Positions 37,367 through 49,362 are shown, counted from the stretch's first letter. The stretch is 64,000 bases of DNA from Thelonectria olida (GCA_020736575.1 JAGPYM010000058.1:1-64000); one strand, 5' to 3'. Program-made: numbers and translations. Notes: generated by a model not told the origin, from the letters alone.

Positions 37367-37900
37367 CCCCATGGTCCTCCAGAAGCTGAATCTCGGAAAG
37401 AGCCCCTGCCTCGGCGGAACGGCGCTCCTCTTCGTCCCGACGCTCCAACTCCTCCAACTCGTCCAAATCCTCACAACCCCGACGAACCATTTCCGCCGCC
37501 TTCTCCCGCAAATGTTTCTCCTAACGACGCAACCGTTGCAAACAAGCCAAAGCCTCCAACAAGTCAGCCTCCGCCTGCTCCTTTTGCTCCTCCAGACGAT
37601 CTTTCTCGCGCGAGACACAAGCAACTGCAACCCGTCAGCAAAGAATAAACCAGACACTCATTTTCACGAACACGCCTGAGAAGTAACACCACCAAAATCA
37701 CATTAGGTATACTTTTTCTCCACGCAGAAGTCACATCGCTATTTACCCTCCGCCACCACACAAGGATGACGATTGGCCTTAAAACAAGCGGAACAGCGCG
37801 GCATTTCGAAACCGAACTTCTCGATTACTTTGGCAAGATCGCCACGTCTCTCGGCTGTAATTTTCGGACGCGAAACAGCTTTGGCGATACGACCTGACAT
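37278..37900 (-). pseudogene. Antisense Zn2Cys6-like ORF3 of gypsy copy 2
   Basis: Minus-strand counterpart of ORF3 in the intact element. It starts MSGRIAKAVSR at 37900, then shows a Cys cluster (PRCSACFKANRHPC, later RCDFCVEKKY and a further Cys) with two stops of the C-to-T type, then a coiled-coil (REKDRLEEQKEQAEADLLEA), and ends in VIDWSAVPSEALFAFDA to TGAAHG before the stop at 37278. At least one frameshift and three stops are present. The protein is clearly homologous to the intact ORF3 though far diverged, with the same start, order of blocks and last residues. It is transcribed towards pol, from inside the element near the 3' LTR. Confidence 0.75.
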
Positions 37901-38013
37901 ATTGTCAGCCAGAAAAGTAAGGAAACAAGGGTAAGTTGGTTAGGGAACCAACTTACAGGACCACGGCCTACTTATACGGTCTTAAGGGCAAGACCAACGG
38001 AGGGAAGACATCG

Positions 38014-38415
38014 TGTCACGGCCCATGCCATAACCCCGTGGGGGACCAGGCGGTCAGCCATAGCAGAACCAGTGGACCCACAAAAATTACCCTATAAACA
38101 TAAAGCATTGTATGCAAGTCGAACCAGGTCGGTTCGACTCAACTTAATAATACAAGTCAAACCAAGTCAGTTCGACTCAAGTCGACCACAATCGACTTAC
38201 AGAAGTAGCCAGTATATAAATACATTTATTTAGCATATTAGATAGATATAGCTACTTTAGCTTTTAATACAACTTGATTATACTTATCTATTTTAAGCAT
38301 ATTACTAAATATAATAACCTACTATATTGCTTAGACCTTAACGCCCTGATCTCTCTACTAATATAAACCTAAAACCCTCTAGTCTTATCTATTAGAAATT
38401 GACCAGATTGTTATA
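38014..38415 (+). repeat. 3' LTR of gypsy copy 2, little mutated
   Basis: 402 bp, TGTCACGG start, end GTTATA (mutated GTTACA). U3 holds AGTCGAACC (38117-38125) facing GGTTCGACT (38131-38139), a second pair at 38155-38176 and a GTCGA pair around 38180-38197. The TATA box TATATAAA follows at about 38213. R-U5 aligns with the other LTRs of the superfamily while U3 does not. Confidence 0.9.
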
Positions 38416-38789
38416 GCACCTCTTAAGTCTTCTACTTTTAACTAACTATTTAAATAAGAAGGAATGCACTTATATAAGCATTTTAAATACCGTTGGATAG
38501 AGGAATGATAGAGTTTTTATCTGATATATGTATCTTTTACCTAGGGCTAATAGGACCCGACTTATTATGTATAAAAGACAAGGGTGTTCCTCCACTTGTC
38601 CAACCTAATAGAATTATTAATATTTATAACGAACTTTCAACCAATTAGAACCTTCTTTACATCTTTATGACCACCTTGATTTGCTAATTCTAAATATCTA
38701 ATTAGAATTTAGATATTTTTACTCCCTATTCCTCTATTTGCTCCTAAAGCTTTTAACCTTCATTTTCTATTATAGCTCTAGCCTTTATA

Positions 38790-38989
38790 ATTTTAACAGT
38801 TTTTAATATTATAGCTTTAATAAGAAAAAGTAAATAAATAAAAAACAATTTATAAAAATAGTTAACTAGCTAAAAATCCTTTTATAATAAAAGTAATAAA
38901 TATTTAATTAAATAAGAAAGAAGCACTTTATAAAATAGTTAATTTTAAATATTTTCTATTAGTATTATTATTATTATTAAAAAAGCTAA
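38790..38989. other. AT-rich spacer
   Basis: AT-rich sequence between the right end of the family B solo LTR and repeat U; no feature recognised. Confidence 0.5.
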
Positions 38990-40295
38990 GAATCTAGGCA
39001 TATAATAGAGGTTAATACAGGCCAAACCCTAGCTTTAAATCTATTATAATAAGCTTCTTAATAGGGCTCACAGTTAGTCTTAAGGTAAAAGTCCCTACTA
39101 AGTAAACCTTACTCAAGGAACCTTATTCCGGGCCTCTAATATAAAAGCACCTCTCCATCCAACCCTAGTCCGCACAATTTAATAGTGGGAGTAATAACAC
39201 AACCCAACCCCTAACGGAAGTAACTGCAGAAGGCGAATATATGAAAGATAGAGCGATAGAGGTCCGGAGGAAAATCGACTCTTATTTGCAATTGGTTGCA
39301 ACTGCAGATAAGAAACAAGAGGGAAAATAAGTAAACCAACTAATTAGAAAGAAATATGTTAGAAATATTAAAATAAATTATAAAAACTCGGGCAAAAACT
39401 TAATAAAAAAAAACTATAAAGAAGGTATAATATCTGTCCTTGGAGGTTTCTAGCCTCCCCTTTTAAGTCCGTATGGCTCGATTTGGCAAGAAGCTCAGAC
39501 CACCTAATTCTTATCAACCTCCAATAAAAATCCTCCGTTCTTATTACTGCAAATAACCCGCCACACTACCACAATAACTCAACTAATAATATAACATATA
39601 ACAGCCAAAATGCCCAACTTCTTATCAATTAAATGCAATACAATCCAACTAGATAACGGAAGCCGCGCAGCTACTTGCTATATATCGGGATATGCAGATT
39701 TCCTCGAGCATATTAAGCCAATAAGAGACCTTAACAGGCACCTAAAAGAGTCACATCTCCTAGGCATCCCTGTACTGCCTAATACAGACACGCTATTAAG
39801 TGTTAATTAAAGGATCAACCTAGTCATTTTGGGCTGTAAGATCCTGGTCGAAAGACCCGATATGCGTTAACACTATCGCGACTTCCTCGAACAGGAAAGT
39901 TAAAGACCTTACGCGACTTCTCAAAAGGGAAAGAAAAAACCGTCTTGATAACAACGACAAGCGATTTGTTAAGACGATCCAATCAAATGCCTACAAGCCG
40001 TGGCTCCAGGAGCCGCTGTGCGCGGTGGCGACGATCCGAATGGTTGCCTGAAAGGGGAGGAAAATTCGAAGACAAAAGGTGGGTCAAATGGACGCAAGGG
40101 TTGAAAAAGTGGGGAGGGGGGGGGGGGGGGGAAAGGTTAGACGAAAAAGGTAAGTCTGGAAAAGGTTAAAGTGGGTCCAAGAGCATTCAAACCAATGGAA
40201 ATAGAGCAAGGCAACCAGGCAGCAAAATATACCAAAGAGTTTACACAATAATAAAAATCACCGATCGTAAAGAAGACGGTAATTTATATACACGC
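38990..40295 (+). repeat. Unidentified dispersed repeat U, less mutated copy
   Basis: Reverse complement of 560-1490 and the better preserved of the two. It has 16 G at 40116-40131 and a 67-codon ORF at 39610-39810 (starting MPNFLSIKCNTIQLDNG) followed after a stop by more readable sequence in the same frame, perhaps an old element-encoded protein I do not recognise. About 390 bp near 39178-39570 are absent from the other copy, either an insertion here or a deletion there. Confidence 0.7.
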
Positions 40296-40385
40296 CGACC
40301 CATCGACCCTCCAAAAGAAAGTGAGGAAACAAAAACAGGACTGATTAATGGATCAATACACCGACTGACAGGTTAGTGTAGCACC

Positions 40386-42703
40386 CTAACGAGGAGCGCT
40401 CCCCGTGAACCGGAATAGTAAGACCCGTCCCGACCTGCAGCCGAGAGCGACAGTCGATGCCGCGATCGCTAACGTCGCTGGACGATACTCTGATGGGAGC
40501 CAGAGCAGGTTCCGGCCTTGATACGTGATCCATACGTCATCGGCACTGATGCCATAGCCTCGACGCTGGAGTGGGTGATGCGGAGGACTGGATGCGGCGG
40601 GTGGCGAGGGCGAGGGCGAGGGCACGGTCAGCTCGAAAGCGCCAGCATCTGTAAGAAGACGAGCACCTGTCTGATCGAAACAGATAGTATTGGGGGGCAT
40701 ATGGCCCTCGAGCGTCGCTTGGCAGTGGCCCGTCGTGGCATCCCTGATCTTGACGGTCCTGTCCCGTGAGGCCGATGCGAGGCGCTGACCGTCGGCCGAG
40801 AAGGCCACCGAGTCAACCTCATTGCCGTGGCCCTCGAGCGTCGCCTGGCATGCATCCCAATCCTCTGCCATAGCCGGTTTTGTTACAATCCAATTTGGCT
40901 CTTCTCCTTCGAACAGTTTTCTCGCTATGCTCTGCCTAGGACTAAAGATAAGCGCCGACGCATACGCCTGAAGAGGCGCGTTCCCTATCGCCCACCCGTG
41001 TGATAGGATGAACCGGCGTGCATCTCGAATGAGGTCGAATAAGCGGGACTTGTCGGACTCTTCCTAATAGAGACACTATTTAGCGCATCGGTGCCATAAT
41101 ATGATCAAGTCGATTCGCCTACTAGTAATGTCTCCAGCTTCGTCGTCGCAACCACTCCTTCAGGCATGCCTCGGAGAAGACTCAGCGCCTCGAGCCAGTA
41201 GAGGTACTTCTTGCTGAGGAATTTATAGACTGTACCGTCGTGGAGGTCATCGATGGGCCTGGAAGTTCCGTGCGATATGGCATCTCTTAGGTGGTCAACC
41301 CAGTAGAAACACGAGTACCGTGCCGGGGCTAATGGGTCCGGTTTAGGCTGGCGGACGTCATCGATAGAGGCGCCGGGATGGTGTAAGTCGTACATATCGC
41401 GCCCCAGTGACCTGGACATAACCAGCAGCGACCTCGAGAAGATGGTATAGTGGTCTAACCCAGAAAAGATTTCACTGGATGCCCTTGTAAGTAAAAAGTC
41501 CTTAGCAGACTGATGGATGAAGTAGATGGTACGGTCGCGAAGAGTCAGGAACGATCTGCAAAGCCCTATGATCTCCACCAAAGAGTCGACGTCATCAGCC
41601 ATGCCTTCCAGCATGTCAACAAAAGACGTGAGTTCGTGTAGGGAAATGGGTCGATAGACAATGGTCAGGAGCGCAAGTATGCGCATAGAGAGGTCAGAAT
41701 CGTCCGTTTTGCGAATTTGCTCGATCATTCGCTCGTAAAGAGAATCAAGTCCAGGAGGGAACGCCTTTAACTTGGCGAGAGTGTTCCGTCGTGGGATTTT
41801 CTCGAGATCTTGACAGGCCAAGGCCACCCAGAGGAACGTGTCGTTTGCATTTGAGAATAAGTGGTGCTAAACAGCATCCCGTATTTTATCATCGTATTTC
41901 TTCAGCCGCGCCAATCGATCCACCTTCTGCCTAATGTATATGCTGACAGCAGCGGAGATGGACTTTTCGTTTAGCTCGAGACACAGCCTTACTTTCTGTC
42001 CTGCTGTTTCCAGCTGCTCCTCGATGTTCGGCCAGTTGCGACTGGAGACAACCCACTTAACATGAGGAGACTCAGATGACTTTTCGACAATTAAGTTAAG
42101 AAGTTTCGGTAGGTCTGACGCGCATTCATCGAGCGCGTCGATGATCAAGAAGGTGCTCTTCAAGTTTGGATCTTGCAGAATGTTTGCAAAAATCTCGGAC
42201 AAGGCCACCCAGGCATTCACGTCCACGAAGAGGTCTTTTCGCGCGTAGTCGTACTTCTTCTATACGTACGGGATCAGCGATGGCTGCTGGTTAACAAGGA
42301 GGTAAATGAGGCCACGCAGCACGGCTGTCGCGTTGTTGATGCGCGAGTCGGCGCCCTGGCAGAAGAAGTAGGACATAAGGTTCGCGGTCTGCTTCTTTAA
42401 CTCGTTGATAATGCCGCAGAGCAATATGGTCTTGCCCTTTCCAGGATCGCCCTTGATTCAGAGCAGTCGGCTCTGTTCATCGTTGCGCCATTGCTGGAAA
42501 TAGTCGTTATTGAGGATCCAGCAGTATGAGTCTTCTAGCAGGCCGCCCTTTGTCTGTTCGATGCGCACCTTGTCGTGGCGGGGATCCGTCGATCGCAAGT
42601 CTGCCAGGCAGTGGTCTTCTGTTCCGTAGATGTTGTTACCAACGTGAATATGAGCATTTCCGTCGGCGGTGAGATTGTCGACTGTATTCGATATGGTGCT
42701 CAT
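40386..42703 (-). pseudogene. NACHT-WD40 NLR with N-terminal HET-s-type amyloid motif (NWD2-like)
   Basis: ATG 42703 opens a frame of 527 codons (to 41123). A 59-bp intron (41064-41122, gtaggc...ttag) joins it to exon 2 (41063-40386, 226 codons), 752 aa in all. Residues 15-30 read ADGNAHIHVGNNIYG, which fits the HET-s prion-forming motif pattern (small residue, alternating polar/hydrophobic, G-N-x-[YI]-G). NACHT follows with GDPGKGKT, LIIDALDEC and the downstream TFLWVAL and YRPISLHELT blocks. Then come about one and a half WD40 units and a C-terminal cap ending VALGCRSGRVLLFRF. Three in-frame stops (TGA 42458-42460, TAG 42260-42262, TAG 41867-41869) each fit one C-to-T or G-to-A change. In Podospora, such an NLR seeds the HET-S prion fold on ligand binding (established). 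Here it is a pseudogene 6 kb from a HET-s homologue. Confidence 0.82.
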
Positions 42704-43830
42704 CTGAGACCCGAGCAAATTGCACTACACGCTGCATAACAATTAGCATTCGAATGGAGCAATCCATTTTGGTACTGACATGTGGCAGTGATCCTCAGTC
42801 TTGTGGGGGAGAAAAGTTGGCACTTGGCTAATGGCTTTGGCATGAAGGTTAGGACTCTCGTGGCCTCACAAGTCTAAAGACACCAGCTTGCGGTGAAGTA
42901 TGATGGATGCGGACACAAAATGGGAGGGGGTAGACTCGCTCCCGTTTGTGATACGGCTTGCAGATGAGGCGCGTAGCCCACCAATTATCAGCGCCATCTT
43001 GGCAAGGAAACGGTGAACTGGAGTAAGGAGTGATGGATGCATGTAGGTTTTATTCCACCCGGAATAATCCCCAGAATGGCCGAATTTATTTCAATGATTT
43101 GAACGTGTAGGCACGTGATGCTCCAATTGACCAATTTGAGGGTCTGCTGGCTGAGGTTGGTAGCCAGGCATGCTGGTAGGCGGCCGATTGCTGTGGCGCA
43201 GTGTGGCTCAAAAACTGTGGCGCGTCGACCCTGGTGAAGAACCCTGCAATCTGATTTGATTTGATTTGGATTTATTTGGATTTATTTGAATTCATTTATT
43301 TGTTGACAAGTCTGAGTGCACTCCAGCCGGCCCTTCAACTGCACGGCGATGGTGATGGTAGTAGTAGTTATTATCAATTCGATGGCGATGATCGGCTACC
43401 GACTATCGGTAATGGAGGAACTGACGGCGCCAAGTCGGCCAATTAATAGAAACCGGCTAATGCCGTCAAGTCGGAGCTCGGGTCAGATTAACCGCTCCCC
43501 GCTTGCCAGCGTGAATGGAACCACAGATCACATGATTCCCAACGGTAGATGGTTCTCGTTTGGTCTCGAAGGTAGTAACGCCTCAGTCCCTTCTACAATA
43601 AATTTATCTCGACCCCTATAACCCTCCAAGGTCAAAGCGGGGAAAAAAATTAAAGAGAACGAAATAACAATAGCGTTTTCCTATACACACATAAAACTCA
43701 GTTAAGGCCTCCTACTTCTGATGTCATATCCTCGCGAGGTAATTACAGATACATCCAATAGTGTAGATCGCTACTGAGAACCGAAAGATGGCTGCTTAAG
43801 ACTAAAGAGGCAAGTATACCTGCCTACCCT
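42704..43830. other. Intergenic DNA between the two NLR genes
   Basis: Upstream region of the NWD2-like gene and 3' region of the next NLR, both on the minus strand. It has a GATTTGATTTG-type low-complexity stretch at 43254-43302. The short ORFs have no recognised domain. Confidence 0.4.
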
Positions 43831-46800
43831 CTAAGAGAACTTCATCACCAATACACGACCGGAACGACAGCCAATGGCGGCCGTGGATCCTACTACAGCT
43901 GATGCTACCACTCGATACTCCGGGGGTAGCCAAAGCATCATCTTTCCATCCTTTACAATCCATAAACCGTCAGTGCTTATACCATACCCAGTGTGGCCGG
44001 CACCTCGTAAAACAGCTTCAGTCGATTGATTATTAATAATAGGCGGTAGGGCCGGTAGATCCAGGTTCAGAAGTCCAATTCCGGTAAAAAGACGATAGTT
44101 AGTGGTTGGATCGAATGTAAGGTCGGTAAGCACCCGGCCAACCTCGAGTGTCTGCAGGCATGTGCCCGAGCTGGCATCCCAGATCTTGATCGTCTTATCG
44201 TCAGAGCCCGATGCGAGCCGCTGGCCGTCTGCTGAGAAGACAACCGACCGGACCGAGCGATCGTGGCCCTCGAGTGTCTATAGGCATGTGCCCGAGCTGG
44301 CATCCCAGATCTTGATCGTCTTATCGTCAGAGCCCGATGCGAGCCGCTGGCCGTCTGCTGAGAAGACAACCGACCAGACCCAGCCATCATGGCCCTCGAG
44401 TGTCTGCAGGCATATGCCCGAGCTGGCATTCCAGATCTTGATCGTGCTATCGCTAGAGCCCGATGCGAGCTGCTGGCCGTCTGCTGAGAAGACAACCGAC
44501 CAGACCCAGCCATCATGGCCCTTGAGTGTCTGCAGGCATGTGCCCGAGCTGGCATCCCAGATCTTGATCGTGCTATCGTTAGAGCCCGATGCGAGCTGCT
44601 GGCCGTCTGCTAAGAAGACAACCGACTGGACCGAGCTATCGTGGCCCTCGAGTGTCTGTAGGCATGTGCCCGAGCTGGCATCCCAGATCTTGATCGTCTT
44701 ATCGTTAGAGCCCGATGCGAGCCGCTGGCCGTCTGCTGAGAAGACAACCGACCAGACCCAGCCATCGTGGCCCTCGAGTGTCTGTAGGCATGTGCCCGAG
44801 CTGGCATCCCAGATCTTGATCGTCTTATCGTTAGAGCCCGATGCGAGCCGCTGGCCGTCTGCTGAGAAGACAACCGGCCGGACCGAGCGATCGTGGCCCT
44901 TGAGTGTCTGCAGGCATATGCCCAAGCTGGCATCCCAGATCTTGATCGTCTTATCGTCAGAGCCCGATGCGAGCCGCTGGCCGTCTGCTGAGAAGACAAC
45001 TGACTGGACCCAGCTATCGTGGCCCTCGAGTGTCTGCAGGCATGCGTCCCAGTTTGCTTCCATTCTTGGCTTCGATATGATCCAATCCGGCTCTTCATTC
45101 TTGAAGCACTGTCTGACTTGGCTGCGCTCAGGACTAAACACGAGTGCTGATGCGTAAGCTTGTAGCGGCGCAATATCAATTACACCTCTATGAGAAAGGA
45201 CATATCGTCGCGCATCTTCCACAAGACTATCCAAGCCTGGAACCGCTGTATTCTTCTGTTGAAGTGTTAAAACTGTCTCTAAGTATTATTTGGTGAACTT
45301 ACTATGACCTCCTTGAGCTTCTGTACTGCCTTTACTCCTTGTGACATCCTGCTCTGTAGGCTGAGAGCCTCCAGCCAATACAGGAACCTCTTACTGATGA
45401 ACCTGTCAATGGCCTCATCATCCGATTGATTCCTATTTCCTTTGATCACTTCAAGGTGATCCACCCAGTGCAGGCAGGAATATCGGAGACGAGATAACGG
45501 ATCAGGCTTCGGGCACGAAATCTCAGTAACAAGTACTCCCGGGAATTCCAGGTTGTAAATGTCGCGTGTGAGTGTCATCAAAGCGTCCAATGATCGTTGG
45601 AATATAAGGCGGTGCTGGTCTTGGATGCCAGAAGGGAAGATATCACTCTTGGCTGTGCCAGTGAGGAAATCCTGGGCCGATTGATGCACAAAATAGACAA
45701 GGCCGTCTTGGAGAGTCAGGAATGAGCCACACTCTCCAATGACCTCTTCCAACTCCTCGTCACTGAAGCCCTTGACCTCCGTCACGAGAACCCGTAGTTC
45801 ATCCAACGAAACTGGGCGATACGTGATACAGGCCGTAGCAAGAATTTGCCGATATCTATCGCAGGATGTCAAAACTTGCTTCAGCATGCGCTGGTAGAAT
45901 TCGTCTAGTCCTTCGGGCACAGAATCCAGCTTGGCAATGGTGTCCTGGGCTTTGACCTGGGGACGTGCCAACTCTTTGCACACTAAGGCCACCCAGAGAA
46001 AGGTGTCGTTGGCCTTGAGTAGCAGCTTTTTGAGCACATCGTCCTTTGTTTTTGGGTCATATTTCTTTGTTCGTGCCAGCTTTTCAACCTTGTATTCGAT
46101 AAACATCCTCACCGCTTGAGATATAGAATCCTTGTTCAACTCGAGCGGTACCCTGATGTTCTCGGAGTCTTGAAATTGTGCCTCAATTGAGGGCGAGTTG
46201 CGACTAGACACGATCCACTTGGAAGAGGAGAGACGAGACGCCCTGAGAATGAGATCAATGAGATCTTCCCTGCTATCGTTCGAGCACTCATCTAGAGCAT
46301 CAACAACGAAGACAGCCTCTTGCAAGCAAGAATCCTTGAGCATTTCGAGAAAGATCTCTTCTAAGGACTCTAATGCAGAGTCGTCCTCAAAGAGCTTCCT
46401 GCCTTGAATATCATACTTGGATCGGACGAACGAAGTTAGCTGCCGCTGCTTGGCACAGAGAAGCCATAAGAGGCCACGGAGCACTGATACCGCACTCCTG
46501 AGCTCGCCCTGAGTGGCTTGACAGAAGTAAAAAGACAACATCTGGGATGTCTCCTTCTTGAGTTGGTCAATGATACCGCATAGAAGCATCGTCTTCCCCT
46601 TTCCGGGGTCGCCTTTGATCCATAGTAATCGGCTCTCTGGATCATTCCGGAATCGCCGAAAATCGTCGTGGTCGACAATCCAGTAATACGAATCCTTGAG
46701 CAGGCCGCCTTTTGTCTTCTCGATTTTCTTCTTGTGAGCTTCGGGGTCGACAATGCGTAGATCTTGGAGGCATTTCTCGTCCTTCTCGTCGTGATGGATC

Positions 46801-47854
46801 TGGCGCAGCACCTGGGTCTGACCTAGGACGGCCGATTCTACTGCCTTAACGTCAAGGCGTAAATGGCCAAGTGTGCTGTCGATACTCCGAAGTCGAGATT
46901 TGAGCTCTTCGGAGTTATGCTGATTCACGTCCTCGCGTAAGGAAGCCTCGACTTTCTTTATTGTGTCGACCTTGTCCTGCCAATCGTCTGCTTTGAAGAG
47001 ATCCTTGACGATGACAGCAGCCCAGTGCTTGTTATACAGACATACACTCTGCATTTGATATAGCAGCAGCTTCTTATAGAGTTTGATGATGTGGCGTCTA
47101 AGGAGACTTTGTAACCTGACGATGGAATTATCAACCTTGCCCGGGTCAAGCAAGAGCTGTGCTAACTCCCAGTACCATTCAACTCGCTCGAGGACGTATT
47201 TCATTCCGTCGCGGTTGATGCCTGGTTCAGTGAGTGGGTTGGCAATGAGCTATAAACTATTAGCAAGGTCAATAAAATAATGATAGTATTTCTCACATCT
47301 ATCAATGTAGTGATACCTAGCCAGGCGACAGCAGCGGATGGCTCACTCTTCACAGCTATTGACACAAAGTCTTTGACATTGTTGACTAGTTGAATTGTTT
47401 CTTTGAATTCCTCCTTGATCTTTGCTTCTTTCTCAGTCTTGTCTAGTCCTTTTCTGACTAGTGTCATCATTTGAGCTTGTCTGGCTTCTGCATTCTCTCT
47501 GATGACATTTGTGGTGTTTCTATCGGCCGAAGGAACTGTATCTCCAGCAGCAAGTTGGGTGGAAAGGATCTTCTCGTACGCGTCGACAGCGTCAGGTTCG
47601 TCATCCTTGACTTTGTCATAGGCCTCGTTCCAGATCTGTCTTCGAATATCTTCGATGCCGGCTAGCACGGGCGGTACAGCCGGCGGATCGGGTGTGATTG
47701 AAGTCGGCTGGGTAGGGATCGGATCAGGCTCGGGCCGAGTCGGAGTTAGTCGAGAGGAGTTCGAGGACGTTGGCCGTGAAGTCCCGGCGTCGGGCTTGGG
47801 CGACGACAGCCTACTCTTGATTTTTTGTCCGAGCCTATGAAGTCGGTCTGACAT
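43831..47854 (-). pseudogene. NACHT_N-NACHT-WD40 NLR, one premature stop
   Basis: Three exons, 47854-47297, 47249-45303 and 45255-43831, with two 47-bp introns, all in frame, 1310 codons. The N-terminus has a Ser/Pro-rich lead (about 1-65), then a NACHT_N-type domain (QIWNEAYDKVKDDEPDAV onward). The P-loop GDPGKGKT is at about 399-406 and Walker B VFVVDALDEC at about 499-508, followed by TFLWVALVCKEL and YRPVSLDELR. Seven near-identical 42-residue WD40 units begin near residue 908, then a cap ends SGRVLVMKFS. One TAG (44278-44280, about codon 1161) cuts the frame before the last WD unit, at a position where sister units have CAG. NLRs of this type sense non-self through WD repeats (family knowledge). 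A protein with six WD units could still be made, so loss of function is likely but not certain. Confidence 0.88.
44145..45055 (-). repeat. Seven tandem 126-bp WD40-encoding repeats
   Basis: Units recur every 126 bp and are about 95 percent identical to each other by eye. Variation concentrates at a few codons: the residues after GHD (SW, RS, GW, SS) and the G-S-[DNS]-D turn. That is the pattern known in Podospora HNWD genes, where concerted evolution and RIP diversify recognition repeats. The frame on the opposite strand (44102-45157) is an artefact of the repeat. Confidence 0.9.
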
Positions 47855-48522
47855 TGTGATAAGGGATGGAGACCGAGTCCGTCAGACTTTCTCTGTTAGC
47901 AGCAGACGATGAAATATTTTGAAACGATGTGAGATGCGGGGAGCTTAGAAGCGAGGGAACATCTGAGAAATACACGCTGCGCAACCATCAAGCCACTGCG
48001 ACTGCATCAGCTTGCACCAGCGCCAAATGGCTCATTAACATTGGCCGCCTGAGAATTCGCTCCACTAGCGTGGGGTGGAGGGCCAACAATTGGTTGAGTA
48101 GGGATGCGCTGCCAACGACTACGGAATAAATTGGGACATCGAGTTGTCCGAAACACTGTTCTACCTAGTTATCCGTGATTGATTATTCTGCACATATTGC
48201 CGGCAAGTCAGAGGAAGCGCTTGTGCGGCGGCTATAAATCAAGCCATTGGTCATTGGCGTTCACGTCCCGGACGAGGTTTATTGGTCGTACCATGCACTC
48301 GTCGCTGTTCACTGACGCCATTGCGGTATTGGTGATGACGAGAATGGTTTTTGTGCCCAAGCTGAAGCAGACTCGGGGTTGGCTGCGGACGGCGCTTCGG
48401 TGAACCACTTAAGGTGTCTTCATTCATCAGCCGTACCAACTCCTGAGGTGGCGCGGCCTGCGCCAATAAAGCTCCTCTCGGAGACAAGAAAAACCTGCAT
48501 CGATTCACCTCACACGACCAGC
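47855..48522. promoter_or_regulatory. Shared upstream region of the NLR and the HET-s homologue
   Basis: 668 bp between two divergent starts (ATG 47854 on the minus strand, ATG 48523 on the plus strand). No clear TATA box or long palindrome seen. Divergent placement would allow co-expression of an NLR and its cell-death partner, which is inference. Confidence 0.4.
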
Positions 48523-49336
48523 ATGGCTGAAGTTTTTGGCACCATGGCCGGCGCTTTGAGCGTGGCGGCCTTGTTTAACAACTGCGTCGACTGCTTCGGG
48601 TACATCCAACTGAGCCGCCATTTGGGCCGAGACTTCGAATGCTGTTAACTGAAACTCGACATCGCTAAGATCCAATTGGGTAGATGGGGCGAGGCAGTCG
48701 CGATTAACGACGACCCACGCTTCGCCACCGACGCGCCCGACGATAGAGATTCTCGATAGGTCTAAGCGATACTGGAGGAGATCGAACTGCTCTTCCAGAC
48801 TGTACAGAAGTCATTGAGGCGGTACGAGATCGATGTGAGGCAAGATGATTTGACGCGCTTTGAAGATAAGGACATGCAGCCGGTGGTTTGGGGACTGCAC
48901 GGCCGACTGGGGGTTGTCGCTCGCCAGAGACAGAAGCGAACGGGCTTGCTGAAGAAGGCGGCGTGGGCGCTGTACGACAGCAAGAACTTCAACAAGCTAG
49001 TAGAGCATATCACGGGATTTGTAGATGATCTAGAGAAGCTATTTCCCCTAGAGACCACGCGTCGCAAGCTCGTGGAGCTAGAAATTGAGGAGGTGGACGA
49101 CGAGCCAAGCTTGATGACTCTACAGGACGCCGCTACCGGTACCGATAGTGTCTTGTCCGAGGCCGTTACGGAGAAGATTGAGGGAATCGCGGGGAGAAAC
49201 TATACAAAGGACATCAAGAGTGAAGAGATGGCGAGGTTGCGGGTCGGGAACGAGTGGACCGAGACTGCCTTGGCTCGTGGCACGGGTATCGCGGATCGGA
49301 CCGCGAACCTAGCGGATTCCGTCGAGGCGAAAGGTA

Positions 49337-49362
49337 CAGTGGGTCACGAAAGTTCCGAGCAG
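49337..49362 (+). repeat. Left terminal inverted repeat of the Tc1-type element
   Basis: Matches the inverse of 59685-59711 with about three differences. The dinucleotide TA precedes it. Confidence 0.88.

Larger units (their letters stand above)
30219..38415 (+). mobile_element. Full-length RIP-degraded Ty3/gypsy element (copy 2)
   Basis: 8.2 kb with both LTRs, gag, pol and an antisense third ORF, colinear with the intact element at 50749-59062 but a different subfamily (U3 does not align). RIP is very uneven: 30219-32320 and 33380-35130 are saturated, 32320-33370 is spared, and from about 35640 to the right end mutations become sparse. The target duplication is GCGCC on the left and GCACC on the right, one transition apart. 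It cannot make functional proteins. Confidence 0.92.
29915..38789 (+). mobile_element. Solo LTR of family B, interrupted by gypsy copy 2
   Basis: The two halves 29915-30218 and 38421-38789 together equal the 673-bp solo LTRs at 49950-50622 and 60980-61652. The ends are RIP-mutated forms of TGTAAAAGC and GCCTTTACA. The flanking target duplication is ATTTT (29910-29914 and 38790-38794). The insertion inside it is gypsy copy 2, whose own duplication is GCGCC/GCACC (30214-30218 and 38416-38420). No internal domain of family B is present in the window. Confidence 0.85.

Noticed and set aside
43261..43621. Overlapping plus-strand ORFs between the two NLR genes
   Set aside because: They begin in low-complexity GATTT repeats and show no domain or splice structure.
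44102..45157. 351-codon plus-strand ORF across the WD array
   Set aside because: It is the antisense shadow of the WD40 repeats: a 126-bp periodic sequence stays open on several frames. The minus-strand frame has the WD motifs, splice sites and continuity with NACHT.
44067..45179. Long Arg/Ser-rich minus-strand ORFs in a second frame over the WD array
   Set aside because: Also periodic shadows of the 126-bp repeat with no domain.
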